Positions 56,147-64,000 of a stretch of 64,000 nt of DNA are shown in pieces (position 1 is the first letter of the stretch; the number at the start of each line of letters is the position of its first letter). Location: NCBI RefSeq assembly GCF_000687535.1, contig NZ_JHWC01000002.1:124001-188000 (forward strand). Direction: 5' to 3'. The stretch comes from Helicobacter rodentium ATCC 700285 (lineage in GTDB: Bacteria; Campylobacterota; Campylobacteria; Campylobacterales; Helicobacteraceae). The translations under genes were made by a program, and so were the position numbers. The notes beneath the pieces are model-generated. The model was not told the origin of the DNA, did not search any database, and worked only from the letters and a program-made list of their open reading frames with translations.

Positions 56147-57175
56147 ATGAGAAAATTTAATATTGCAGTGGTAGGCGCGACAGGCGCGGTGGGTGAAGAG
56201 ATTTTTAGAGTGTTAGGGGAGCGGAATCTACCCATTAATAAACTTGTGCCATTAGCAAGTGCGCGAAGCGTAGGCAGAGAGGTGGAGTTTCAAGGTGAAA
56301 TGCTAAAGGTAAAGGAGCTAACCCACGAGGTTTTTGAGGAAGAAAATATTGAGATTGCTTTCTTTTCGGCAGGTGGAAGCGTGAGTGCAGAGTTTGCACC
56401 TAGCGCGGCAAAAGCAGGTGCGGTTGTGATTGATAATACAAGCCATTTTAGAATGCAACAAGATGTGCCACTTGTCGTGCCAGAAGTCAATCCGCAGGAT
56501 ATTGCCTTGTGGGAGAAAACCGGGATTATTGCAAATCCAAACTGCTCCACGATTCAAATGGTGCAAGTGTTAGAGCCATTGCATAGGGCTTTTGGGATAG
56601 AGCGCGTAGATGTTAGCACTTATCAAGCGGTTTCGGGCGCGGGTAAAAAGGGAATGGAGGAGCTTGTAGTGCAAATGCAAAAATTCTTTGATTTTAGTTT
56701 GGAATCTTGTGAGCCTAAGGCGTTTCCACATAGAATCGCACTGAATGTGATTCCACATATTGATGTATTTTTGGGTAATGACTACACTAAAGAAGAAATG
56801 AAAATGGTCAATGAAACCAACAAGATTATGCATAGCGATTTTGCAGTGAGTGCCACTTGTGTGCGTGTGCCTGTTTTGCGTAGTCATAGTGAGGCAATTA
56901 CGATTAAATTTGCGCGCGAAGTGAATGCGAAAGAGGCGCAAGAAGTGCTAAGCAAGGCTGAAAGTGTCGTGCTGATAGATAATCCACAAGAAAAATCGTA
57001 TCCTATGCCAATCATTGCAACCGATAGAGATGAAACTTATGTAGGTAGAGTCCGCGTGGATAACTATGATAAGAGTATTTTGCATCTTTGGTGTGTGGCA
57101 GACCAGATTCGTGTAGGTGCGGCAACAAATGCGGTGCGGATTGCGCAAAAATGGATTGCAATGCAAGGGGAATAA
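56147..57175 (+). CDS. asd: Aspartate-semialdehyde dehydrogenase
   Basis: A 342-residue enzyme that converts aspartyl phosphate to the semialdehyde for lysine, threonine and methionine. The NADP loop is VVGATGAVGEE, and the catalytic Cys is in IIANPNCSTIQMVQ. SGAGKKGMEE is also typical. I placed the start at ATG 56147 because AAAGGAG is 6 bases away. The open frame continues upstream within flgR but has no ribosome site there. Confidence 0.95.
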   Translation: MRKFNIAVVGATGAVGEEIFRVLGERNLPINKLVPLASARSVGREVEFQGEMLKVKELTHEVFEEENIEIAFFSAGGSVSAEFAPSAAKAGAVVIDNTSHFRMQQDVPLVVPEVNPQDIALWEKTGIIANPNCSTIQMVQVLEPLHRAFGIERVDVSTYQAVSGAGKKGMEELVVQMQKFFDFSLESCEPKAFPHRIALNVIPHIDVFLGNDYTKEEMKMVNETNKIMHSDFAVSATCVRVPVLRSHSEAITIKFAREVNAKEAQEVLSKAESVVLIDNPQEKSYPMPIIATDRDETYVGRVRVDNYDKSILHLWCVADQIRVGAATNAVRIAQKWIAMQGE

Positions 57176-57184
57176 AGGTTAAGA

Positions 57185-57649
57185 ATGGAGATACATTCCA
57201 TTTTATTTGTATGTTTGGGAAACATTTGCCGCTCTCCCTTAGCAGAGGGAATCGCAAGGGAGATTGCAAGAAAGGCAGGATTGCCTTTGCGTTTGGATTC
57301 TGCAGGGACGAGCGGGTGGCATATTGATGAGCCACCCTGTGAGCGTTCTATTATGGTAGGCAAACGGCACAAAATTGATATTTCTAATCTTAAAGGGCGC
57401 AAAGTCAATGCGTATAGCGATTTAGAGTTTGACTTAATAATTGCAATGGATAGGCAAAATTATAGTGATTTGTTGCAGCTTGGCTTTCCGCGTGAGAAAC
57501 TTGCTTTAATGGGAGATTTTGGTTTAGGAGGGCAAGAGATTCCAGACCCTTATTATTTTAGAGATTTAGATGGCTTTGAAAAAGTTTATTCTATGTTAGA
57601 GAGTGCTATTGCAGAGTTGATTGAGCGGATTTTAGATAAAAGGCTGTGA
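57185..57649 (+). CDS. Low-molecular-weight protein-tyrosine phosphatase
   Basis: A 154-residue cytosolic phosphatase. The P-loop VCLGNICRSPLAEG holds C-x5-R at the start, and the general acid is in IPDPYYF. In bacteria these often dephosphorylate tyrosine kinases of polysaccharide export, but no such genes are next to it. It lies 9 bases after asd and is probably in the same operon. Confidence 0.9.
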   Translation: MEIHSILFVCLGNICRSPLAEGIAREIARKAGLPLRLDSAGTSGWHIDEPPCERSIMVGKRHKIDISNLKGRKVNAYSDLEFDLIIAMDRQNYSDLLQLGFPREKLALMGDFGLGGQEIPDPYYFRDLDGFEKVYSMLESAIAELIERILDKRL

Positions 57650-57750
57650 TTCTCTGTCTTTACACCTTGCTTTATGGCTATGTGTTTTTTATTTGTTAAG
57701 GGCTTTGCTTGAAGCAATCTGTTGTAATGAAAACTTTAAAGAAGTGTAAT

Positions 57751-57793
57751 ATTGTAGATTACCACGAAAACCCAAAGGTTCTCTTGCGATGAC
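57751..57793 (+). repeat. Palindromic dispersed repeat, copy 8
   Basis: ATTGTAGATTACCACGAAAACC-caaa-GGTTCTC-TTGCGATGAC. The stem GAAAACC/GGTTCTC differs from other copies but still pairs. Its upstream flank AAAGAAGTGTAAT is the same as at copy 4. Confidence 0.65.
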
Positions 57794-57836
57794 AAAGTGG
57801 TAGTTATCTTTGTGAATGCTATGTTTTAATCCATAT

Positions 57837-57858
57837 TGTCATTGCGAAAAGCTTTTTT
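57837..57858 (-). repeat. Palindromic dispersed repeat, partial copy 9
   Basis: TTGTCATTGCGAAAAGC is half of an inverted copy. It merges with the end of the permease gene at 57865. Confidence 0.45.
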
Positions 57859-57864
57859 ATAAGT

Positions 57865-59121
57865 TTATAAGAAAAACTTATAAATTACGCTTGTAATGGT
57901 TAAAAACCCTGTGATAAATACGAATGCGTCTAAAAAAGGATTTTTGTATTTCTTGAGTTTCTCTACACTCCAAATCGCAAGGATTGGCATTAAAAATAAA
58001 ATTGCTGCAATGATTGGACCTCCTAAATCCTCAATAAAACCTAAAATACTTGGATTAAGATAGGCAACAAGAATAATTGTAACATACATAAATAAAGTGC
58101 TAAAAATTCTAATACCACGGATATTAGGTTCTTTTCCGCTTATCTTGATTGCTTTGCGCACGATTCCATTTAAGCCTTCAAATGCACCAAAATAATGCCC
58201 AAAAAATGAGCTTACAATCGCTAAAAATGCGACAAGTGGTGCTCCTAAAGCGATAATGGGTGTATTGAATTGGTTTGCAAAGTAAGAGAGAATTGGGATA
58301 TTGGCTTCTCTTGCTTTGACAAAATCCTCTGTGTTGAGGCATAAAATGCAAGAAAATACAAAAAACATCACAAAGAAAAGGAGTAAAAGTGCTGTGCGAA
58401 ATAGAATTTGATTTGCTTTTTCTTGCGAGTTGGGATAAACCCTGCGCACACTAAGCGTGAAAGTAGAGATGGCAGGAGAGTGGTTAAAGGCAAACACGAG
58501 TACGGGCAAAGTAAGCCAAATGACTTGAACAAAATCTCCCAAACTTGGTATTGTCTGTAAGGATTCTAATTTCCAATGCGGAATCAAATAAAGCGAAAAT
58601 GCGAAAAGCACAATACAGAGAGGATAAACCAACGCATTACAGGCTTTTGTGATAAGTTCTTCTTTGAGTAGCATTACGCTCATCATCGCGCTTACAAGGA
58701 CAAAGGCAAGTGAAATCCTAACGATGGGGTAAAGTGTTTTTGTTGTTTCATCATAAAGGCTTGTTAAATGGAGTTGATTTATAAAAAAACTTGCAAAGGT
58801 GTTCGTAATTCCTACTCCATAAGCAAGGCAAATAGGATAAATAGCGAAAAAATATAGAATTGTAATAAAAAAGCTATTTCCGCGCCCCCAATATTCTTCT
58901 GCGGCGTGTGTGATGTCGTGTTCTGTGTTTTTGGATTCATTGACGAAGCGACTAAGAGCGCGATGAGAAAGCCATACCATAGGAAAAATTAAAAAAGTCA
59001 TTACCACCACAGGGTAGAATCCACCTGTTCCTGCGCGAATGGGCAAAAATAAAATACCAGCTCCCACCGCTGTCCCAAAGAGTGAGAGTATCCAGCGCGT
59101 ATCAAAAGAATTAAGTCGCAT
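57865..59121 (-). CDS. sdaC: Amino acid permease, serine/threonine type (HAAAP family)
   Basis: A 418-residue membrane protein with about 11 helices. The first helix SLFGTAVGAGILFLPIRAGTGG is the family signature, with later FAFNHSPAISTF and FFGHYFGAFEGLNG. It resembles SdaC-type serine/proton symporters. The substrate is inferred from the family. It is followed by the SDR gene in the same direction with a gap of 92 bases. Confidence 0.8.
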   Translation of the reverse strand: MRLNSFDTRWILSLFGTAVGAGILFLPIRAGTGGFYPVVVMTFLIFPMVWLSHRALSRFVNESKNTEHDITHAAEEYWGRGNSFFITILYFFAIYPICLAYGVGITNTFASFFINQLHLTSLYDETTKTLYPIVRISLAFVLVSAMMSVMLLKEELITKACNALVYPLCIVLFAFSLYLIPHWKLESLQTIPSLGDFVQVIWLTLPVLVFAFNHSPAISTFTLSVRRVYPNSQEKANQILFRTALLLLFFVMFFVFSCILCLNTEDFVKAREANIPILSYFANQFNTPIIALGAPLVAFLAIVSSFFGHYFGAFEGLNGIVRKAIKISGKEPNIRGIRIFSTLFMYVTIILVAYLNPSILGFIEDLGGPIIAAILFLMPILAIWSVEKLKKYKNPFLDAFVFITGFLTITSVIYKFFL

Positions 59122-59213
59122 AAGATTCCTTTGTCAAAGTAAAATGAAAGCTTATAATGCCAAGAATCTGCTTAAAGTTATAGCAAAAACTTTTTTAACC
59201 TTATAAAGAAAAT

Positions 59214-59963
59214 TTATAAATTTTCTTTATAAACATTTAGGGCAGAGAAACTCTGACTTGTTGGCATTATTTCCAAAGTATTAATATTGATATGTTGAGG
59301 CAAAGTGGCAACCCAATAAACCGCTTTTGCAATATCTTGTGGCGTGAGGGCATTTGCGCCTTGATAGAGTGCGTCTGCTCTGTCCTTGTCTCCTTTGAAT
59401 CGTACAAGTGAAAATTCACTGCCTCCAGCAAGTCCGGGTTCAATATCACTTACACGGACATTTGTGCCACTTAAATCTGCACGAAGTCCCAAAGCAAATT
59501 GTCGCACAAAAGCTTTACTTGCCCCATACACATTGCCACCGGGATAAGGATAAAGTCCTGCAATTGAGCCAATCATAATGATATGCCCTCTTTTGCGCTC
59601 TACCATTTGAGGTAGAATCAAGTGTGTGATGAAAGCAAGAGCTTTAATATTGACTTCAATCATTCTTTCCCAATCTTTAAAATCGCATTGATTTGCACTT
59701 GCTAATCCAAGTGCAAGTCCTGCATTATTCACCAAAACATCAATTTCTTTGAAATCTTGTGGTAGGGATTCTATGGCTTCTTGCAAAGAGGATTTATCGC
59801 AAATATCGCAAGGTAGAGCTATGCAGTGTGGAATCTCTTGTATGAGGGATTCTAATCGTTCCTTGCGTCTTGCAAGTGCGATAACTTTATGTCCCTTGCT
59901 ACCAAATTCTTGAGCAATTGCGCGTCCAAATCCTGAAGATGCACCTGTAACTAGGATATTCAT
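59214..59963 (-). CDS. Short-chain dehydrogenase/reductase (YdfG-like)
   Basis: A 249-residue NADP-dependent oxidoreductase. The Rossmann loop is VTGASSGFGRAIA. The catalytic triad residues are Ser in IGSIAGLYPY and Tyr/Lys in VYGASKAF. The size and VLVNNAGLALGL fit the YdfG group, which oxidises 3-hydroxy acids such as L-allo-threonine. The precise substrate is unknown. Confidence 0.85.
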   Translation of the reverse strand: MNILVTGASSGFGRAIAQEFGSKGHKVIALARRKERLESLIQEIPHCIALPCDICDKSSLQEAIESLPQDFKEIDVLVNNAGLALGLASANQCDFKDWERMIEVNIKALAFITHLILPQMVERKRGHIIMIGSIAGLYPYPGGNVYGASKAFVRQFALGLRADLSGTNVRVSDIEPGLAGGSEFSLVRFKGDKDRADALYQGANALTPQDIAKAVYWVATLPQHININTLEIMPTSQSFSALNVYKENL

Positions 59964-60098
59964 AGTTTTTCCTTGTTTGAGAGATTTTGTTTGTATTATA
60001 GGAATGTAGTTTTAAAATTAACTTAGATTTTTGGTTTGGGATTTTTTCATAAAACAAAAGCAGAAAGATTAGGAGATGAAATTGTGGGATTTATGCTA

Positions 60099-60172
60099 GA
60101 TTATGGATTTGCAAATGCGGGTAAAATTCTTGCGGATTGTGCTCCACGAATGCTATGCTTTCTCGCAATGAC
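60099..60172 (+). repeat. Palindromic dispersed repeat, copy 10 (long variant)
   Basis: GATTATGGATTTGC, GCGGGTAAAATTCT, then CTCCACGAA ... TCTCGCAATGAC. It has the same long arrangement as 2129-2210. The spacer 59964-60180 contains nothing else. Confidence 0.6.
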
Positions 60173-60180
60173 GAAGTGGG

Positions 60181-61491
60181 TTATTTGCGAAGACAAGAGG
60201 TAATTTTTTTGTAATGTTCTTTGATTTCAGACTCTTTTTCGCGCTCATCTTGTGGAATCTTATCCATAATTTCTTTTGCCTTTTTGCAATCTTTAAGTTT
60301 GTAATATCCCCAAGCTAAAGAATCCAAATAATAGGTATTTTGAGGTTCTTTATCTAGCGCAAGTTGCACATATTCCATTCCCTTTTGGATTCGTATAGAA
60401 TCTTTGAAATCGTGTTCAATCATCAAGTATCCTAAATAATTCCAATACAATGCTTCGTCTAGTTTTGATGCGGAAGTTTTGAGGTTTTTTTCAATCTCTG
60501 CTAATTTAGTGAGCGTGAAAGATTGCATATTTTCGTAGCTCATCATTGCATAATACGCTAAATAATTTAAATCTTGCGTATTTTGGTAAAGTAATTGCGC
60601 TTGTTTAATACTGCTAGGAAAGTCGTTTTGCAGACGATAAACTTCTAGCAAGATTTCATCACGCGCGTCAATTTTTGGATTTTTTAGCAAAAAGGTTTTG
60701 GCTAAATCTAATCTTTTGAATTTAAAATAAATCTCTAATGCAAGTTTTGCATAATTTTGGTCTCCAAAGGATTCGTAAAGTTTTGTATAGATGTGCGCAG
60801 CTTCAGGATAATTTTTGGATTCTGTATAAATAATTGCAAGTTTTTCTCCGATGAGTTTGGAAGTTCCATACATTCTAAGATGCGTTTCATAAAGCGTGAT
60901 TGTTTTTTGTGGTTGCTTCAAGAAAAGCAGGTAAATTGCTCCAAGTCTATCTAGCAACAATTCATCGCGCGTTAAAGAGTAGGCTTTGCTTAGTGTTTGC
61001 GCTGCGTTTTGAAATTCCTCACGCAAAAAATAAACAGACGCTAGAGTTTCGTAATTTTGTGCGCTTTTGTTGAGAGAAAGCATTTTTTTTGCTTCTTTTA
61101 ATGCGTTATCAAAATCCCTTGTGCTTGTAAGAATCCCAACCAATGCTCCACGCACTTCCTCATCTTTTGGATACTTGGCTAGATATTCATAGGCTTGTTT
61201 TTTTGCATTCTCAAAATCTTGCTGGGCAACAAGAATCCCTAAAATTTCTTTTAAGTAATTGTTGTCTTTTTTGATTGCGTAAGCTTTACTAAAGGCTTCT
61301 TTTGCGCTTTGGAAATCTTGAGAATCCAATGCAGCGTAGCCTTGCATAATATAAATATCCTCTGGATTTTCCGAAAAATTTGTATTTGCAAAAGAAATTT
61401 TTAAGTCGTTCCTAAAACAACCAACAAGCACTAAAATCAAGAGAAAAGTAATGCCAAAACTTAGAAAAATTTTATTTCTTAACCACCACAC
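60181..61491 (-). CDS. TPR-repeat lipoprotein
   Basis: A 436-residue exported protein with lipobox LVLVGC (about 19-24), followed by 9-10 TPR helices (for example YAALDSQDFQSAKEAF, YYLDSLAWGYYKLKDCKKA). It should be a scaffold in the periplasm or outer membrane. The start is GTG 61491, inside the cysteine-cluster gene (20-base overlap). Function unknown. Confidence 0.75.
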   Translation of the reverse strand: MWWLRNKIFLSFGITFLLILVLVGCFRNDLKISFANTNFSENPEDIYIMQGYAALDSQDFQSAKEAFSKAYAIKKDNNYLKEILGILVAQQDFENAKKQAYEYLAKYPKDEEVRGALVGILTSTRDFDNALKEAKKMLSLNKSAQNYETLASVYFLREEFQNAAQTLSKAYSLTRDELLLDRLGAIYLLFLKQPQKTITLYETHLRMYGTSKLIGEKLAIIYTESKNYPEAAHIYTKLYESFGDQNYAKLALEIYFKFKRLDLAKTFLLKNPKIDARDEILLEVYRLQNDFPSSIKQAQLLYQNTQDLNYLAYYAMMSYENMQSFTLTKLAEIEKNLKTSASKLDEALYWNYLGYLMIEHDFKDSIRIQKGMEYVQLALDKEPQNTYYLDSLAWGYYKLKDCKKAKEIMDKIPQDEREKESEIKEHYKKITSCLRK

Positions 61492-61855
61492 CGATACATT
61501 CCTTTAATAAATCTGTCCAATTTTCTTTGTAACAATCCCAAAATGGGAATTTTACGCATTGCATAGGTCGCATCTCATAGATTTGACATTTACCATTTTT
61601 AAAAAAGACACAAGAATATGCGCCATTATCCTCTAAAATTTCCCGCAAAGAATAGCGATAACCGACTTTTTTGACGAAATTTTGACAAAATGTGCTAAAT
61701 TCAAATCCTAAAAACTCCGCGATTCTTTGTATCTCTGTTGGAGTTACAAAAATATAGCCACTCTCGCCTGTGCAACATTTTCCTCCGCATTGTTCGCATT
61801 TGTTTGGGTCAAAACTAAAGGAAAAATTGGAATCTTCTAGCATTTGATACTCCAA
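61472..61855 (-). CDS. YkgJ-type cysteine-cluster protein
   Basis: A 127-residue protein with the CxxC-x-x-x-CC pattern CEQCGGKCC and further cysteines in SCVFF, KCQIY, QCVKF and DCYKE. The family is often predicted to bind a Zn or Fe-S site. Function unknown. It overlaps the genes on both sides by about 20 bases. Confidence 0.8.
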   Translation of the reverse strand: MEYQMLEDSNFSFSFDPNKCEQCGGKCCTGESGYIFVTPTEIQRIAEFLGFEFSTFCQNFVKKVGYRYSLREILEDNGAYSCVFFKNGKCQIYEMRPMQCVKFPFWDCYKENWTDLLKECIGVVVKK

Positions 61856-62571
61856 GTATTTGTGCGCTTGTAGATTTCAAGCACTTCTTGCGAAAAATCC
61901 GCACCTTCGTGTGTAAAAAGTGGAGGTAAAATCTCGCATTGGCTTTTGGAATTTTTTTTAGCGCGGCATAATATCAAAGTTGCGCTTTTATCTACCTTTG
62001 GATAGACAAAACGCAAACAAATTGGACGAATTTTATAAAAGTTTAGCACATTTAGGAGATGAAAAATTGCTTTTGGGTCATAGCAAAAGATAAATTCTCC
62101 TTGTGGTTTCAGTAGAGAATTAACCTTGCAAACAAATTCTAAAAAAGGTAAATTTTGTGAATAGCGTGCGCTAAAAATATCTGCATTTTGCGATTTTATC
62201 ACTCCATCGTGATAAAAGGGTGGGTTGCTTAAAATCACATCAAAGGATATTTGCGGAGAATTTTTAGAATCTTTTTGTGTTTCTTTGTTGAGGCTAGAAA
62301 AATTGTATTCTAAAAAGTCTGCACAAATAAGATGCGCTTTGGTTTTGTTAATGCGCAAATTGTGTGCGCAAAATTCTGCTATTTTAGGATTCTTTTCTAT
62401 CATTGTGAGCTTACACTTGGAATCCCTTACGCAAAGCATTCCTAAGATTCCACAACCCGCTCCAACTTCTAAGATATGGTAGCGATGTCTTAAAAAAGGA
62501 AGCGCAAAGTCATACAGAAATAATGTATCGCTGTTATAACAATAGCCGTTTTTGGGTTGATAGATTTGCAT
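61837..62571 (-). CDS. tRNA1(Val) A37 N6-methyltransferase-like protein
   Basis: A 244-residue SAM-dependent methyltransferase. The SAM loop is LEVGAGCGILG and the adenine-N6 catalytic motif is ILSNPPFYHDG. It matches the TrmN6 (YfiC) group. The N-terminal YQPKNGYCYNSDTLFLYDF fits it as well. The target base is inferred. Confidence 0.85.
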   Translation of the reverse strand: MQIYQPKNGYCYNSDTLFLYDFALPFLRHRYHILEVGAGCGILGMLCVRDSKCKLTMIEKNPKIAEFCAHNLRINKTKAHLICADFLEYNFSSLNKETQKDSKNSPQISFDVILSNPPFYHDGVIKSQNADIFSARYSQNLPFLEFVCKVNSLLKPQGEFIFCYDPKAIFHLLNVLNFYKIRPICLRFVYPKVDKSATLILCRAKKNSKSQCEILPPLFTHEGADFSQEVLEIYKRTNTWSIKC

Positions 62572-62580
62572 TGTTTTCCT

Positions 62581-63105
62581 TTAAGGAATCACTTGAATTT
62601 TTAATGTAAATTTTGCTTTAGATTGCATATTTTGGATATGCAGAGTAATAGAATCTGAAAGAACTTGATAATTTAAAAGTGAGTTGCCTCGTTTTATGTT
62701 TTGTGTAAAACCGCTAGAATTTATTTGTTTGTTTTGTCCTAAAAAGATTTCATTGCCCAAAAGAGTTGCTCTTAAATCTAAATCGCTAAAAGTATCCTCT
62801 CCAAGCAATCTCCGCATAAAGGATTCTTTGGAATAGCAAGTTTGGTTGAGACAAACTTTATTGTTGAAGCATTCCATTTGCAGTAACAAATTTCCTGCAT
62901 TGAAAATCTCTAAAGTTGTGTGGTCGGGATAATCTTTGATGAAACCTAAATCATAGAATTTAAAATCTTTTGCAGAGAAAAAGATTGTCTTTGAAGTAGA
63001 ATTTTGTAGTTTCTGGGGTGTTTTGGCACACCCAAAAACTACAAATAAGCTTAGGCAAAAAAATGCTAACTTTAAAATTGTTCGCCTGTTAAGATACGAT
63101 ACCAT
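62581..63105 (-). CDS. Lipoprotein of unknown function (possible FlgQ-like partner)
   Basis: A 174-residue exported protein with lipobox VVFGC near residues 22-26. There are no motifs beyond that. It follows a FlgP-like LPP20 gene and overlaps it by 34 bases, as FlgQ follows FlgP in Campylobacter. The link is positional only. Confidence 0.6.
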   Translation of the reverse strand: MVSYLNRRTILKLAFFCLSLFVVFGCAKTPQKLQNSTSKTIFFSAKDFKFYDLGFIKDYPDHTTLEIFNAGNLLLQMECFNNKVCLNQTCYSKESFMRRLLGEDTFSDLDLRATLLGNEIFLGQNKQINSSGFTQNIKRGNSLLNYQVLSDSITLHIQNMQSKAKFTLKIQVIP

Positions 63106-63683
63106 CTTTTTCCATCAAGTTTAAGTTCCATACTGACTTGGCAAAGCCCGTCTTTATAAACCGTTTCTACAATCTCTGCATTACGAATCACCGCTAATAC
63201 TTTTGTTTTAACGGTGGAGTTCTTCAATACCATATCACGCACGGTGTCTTGTGCATTGACGCGGATTCCATACATTTTTTCACCGATTTGTCTATAAGCA
63301 TCTACGATTGCCGCGCGTTTTGCTAGGGCTAGAGCTTGTGCAGGAGAAAGTGTAGATTCTGGTGCAACACCCATACCGATTGCGCTAATTTCAATAATGC
63401 TTGAAGGGGTAATGATAGGTGCATTTGGAATCACAATATCGTCTCCACCCACTTCAATGCCTTGCAAACCTGCTGGAGAATTAGAGTTTCTGCCTTGTGA
63501 GCTTGCATAAGGGCTAGGATTGGTTGGTTGATTATTAGCTGTCATCGCAATGGTGTTTCCTGCATTGCCGATTGGGCTAATGGTTTCACTGCTTGATGCA
63601 GAATTAATTTGCTGTGCCGCAAATAAACTACTCGCTAAAAGCGTTCCCGCTAAAACTAATGAAATTGATGTTTTTCTTGTCAT
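63072..63683 (-). CDS. LPP20-domain protein, FlgP-like
   Basis: A 203-residue exported protein. The signal peptide (about 1-22) ends in SLFAAQ, with no lipobox. A Ser/Asn/Gly/Pro region runs to about residue 85. The conserved domain then follows: ISAIGMGVAPESTLSPAQALA, LAKRAAIVDAYRQIGEKMYG and VRDMVLKNSTVKTKVLA. This is the LPP20 fold shared by FlgP, needed for the basal disk of the Campylobacter motor. I chose ATG 63683 because AAGGA is 5 bases upstream. It heads the downstream minus-strand genes. Confidence 0.75.
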   Translation of the reverse strand: MTRKTSISLVLAGTLLASSLFAAQQINSASSSETISPIGNAGNTIAMTANNQPTNPSPYASSQGRNSNSPAGLQGIEVGGDDIVIPNAPIITPSSIIEISAIGMGVAPESTLSPAQALALAKRAAIVDAYRQIGEKMYGIRVNAQDTVRDMVLKNSTVKTKVLAVIRNAEIVETVYKDGLCQVSMELKLDGKRWYRILTGEQF

Positions 63684-63724
63684 TTCAATCCTTTTTGACA
63701 TTTGAGATAAAAACTTTGAAGCAA

Positions 63725-64000
63725 TTAGTGTTCCACTTTTGATAAAAGCACTTCTCTTAAATGATTCATCATTGCTTCCATTCCCTCTATATAAAGCTTT
63801 TGTGCTTCAATCCAAAGGTTTTGCATATTGTCGTGGGGTAAATGCAAACTCGCTAAAGCAATGGCGTAGAGAAAATGGCTTAAAGTCCCACCAAATAGAA
63901 TCCCAACAAAAGGATTAGATTTACCTTCTTTAGAAATGATTTCAAAGATTTTATCTAGTGCGATAAAAAGATCTTTTTTGGATTCTACTTTGATTTTAAA
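63725..64000 (-). CDS. C-terminal part of an unrecognised gene (cut by window edge)
   Basis: An open frame from the window edge to a TAA at 63725-63727 gives the last 91 residues: an Asp/Lys-rich start, then GILFGGTLSHFLYAIALASLH and a helical tail ending HLREVLLSKVEH. It is probably cotranscribed with the FlgP-like gene 41 bases downstream. No family is recognised. Confidence 0.65.
   Translation of the reverse strand, partial: FKIKVESKKDLFIALDKIFEIISKEGKSNPFVGILFGGTLSHFLYAIALASLHLPHDNMQNLWIEAQKLYIEGMEAMMNHLREVLLSKVEH

Noticed and set aside
63072-63683. Lipoprotein status for the FlgP-like protein
   Set aside because: The signal peptide ends in SLFAAQ without a cysteine, so lipid attachment is not supported.

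Overview
The window looks like a chromosome segment of a Helicobacter-type member of the Campylobacterota, probably an enterohepatic or avian-type species rather than H. pylori. The evidence is low GC, weak or absent -35 boxes, TAWAAT-type -10 boxes, sigma28 (GCCGATAT) and sigma54 (GG-N10-GC) flagellar promoters, a Campylobacter-type major porin and an Fe-S-Cys family typical of the group. Several gene orders also match H. pylori as I recall it: coaX, lipoprotein, TPR protein, dut, greA, lpxB; flgM, flgN-like, flgK; DUF493 next to ybgC; gyrA, small exported protein, flgR. No rRNA, tRNA, CRISPR array or complete insertion sequence was found.

Layout. 1-7033: end of purU, a major porin, a repeat-rich spacer, PBP1A, an MsbA-like exporter and cheV. 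7129-10315: an AAA ATPase, then a two-component pair. 10316-19332 (mostly minus strand): leuC, hisG, coaX, an outer-membrane-type lipoprotein, a TPR-like protein, dut, greA, lpxB, a coiled-coil protein, a Nudix hydrolase and a Csd3-like peptidoglycan endopeptidase. 19503-22322: flagellar operon flgM, flgN-like, flgK behind a sigma28 promoter. 22342-27136: DUF5131 protein, response regulator, DUF2325, fur with a Fur box, M15 peptidase, DUF493, ybgC, prepilin peptidase. 27354-29795: an accessory island with an ankyrin protein and a large protein ending in a PD-(D/E)XK nuclease-like domain. 29806-33785: nadD, rsfS, msrB, flgL. 33905-43790: a sigma28-controlled EF-hand protein, gdhA, a periplasmic-type ATP-dependent DNA ligase, an LptF/G permease, truA, cytochrome c peroxidase and acnB. 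43984-46808: a second accessory island with effector and immunity cassettes. 47002-50956: cysK, a C10/T9 tract, an acetate transporter-like gene, a sigma54-controlled EF-hand protein and a cyclophilin. 51033-57649: a degenerate protease-like protein, gyrA, a small exported protein, flgR, asd and a low-molecular-weight phosphatase. 57865-64000 (minus strand): amino acid permease, SDR, TPR lipoprotein, a cysteine-cluster protein, a tRNA methyltransferase, a lipoprotein, a FlgP-like LPP20 protein and the end of an unrecognised gene.

The most unusual part is 43984-46558. A PAAR-like protein with a C-terminal M23 peptidase domain is split by a one-base frameshift and is followed by an exported candidate immunity protein. 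Then a 259-bp copy of the effector's middle region, with a single mismatch, is attached to a decayed amidase-type toxin, which has its own exported candidate immunity gene. This looks like C-terminal toxin exchange in a secreted (probably type VI) effector, with the displaced cassette left behind. The ankyrin plus nuclease-domain locus at 27354-29795 may be a second toxin locus. Flagellar control reaches beyond the classic genes: two EF-hand-bearing proteins of unknown role have clear sigma28 and sigma54 promoters.
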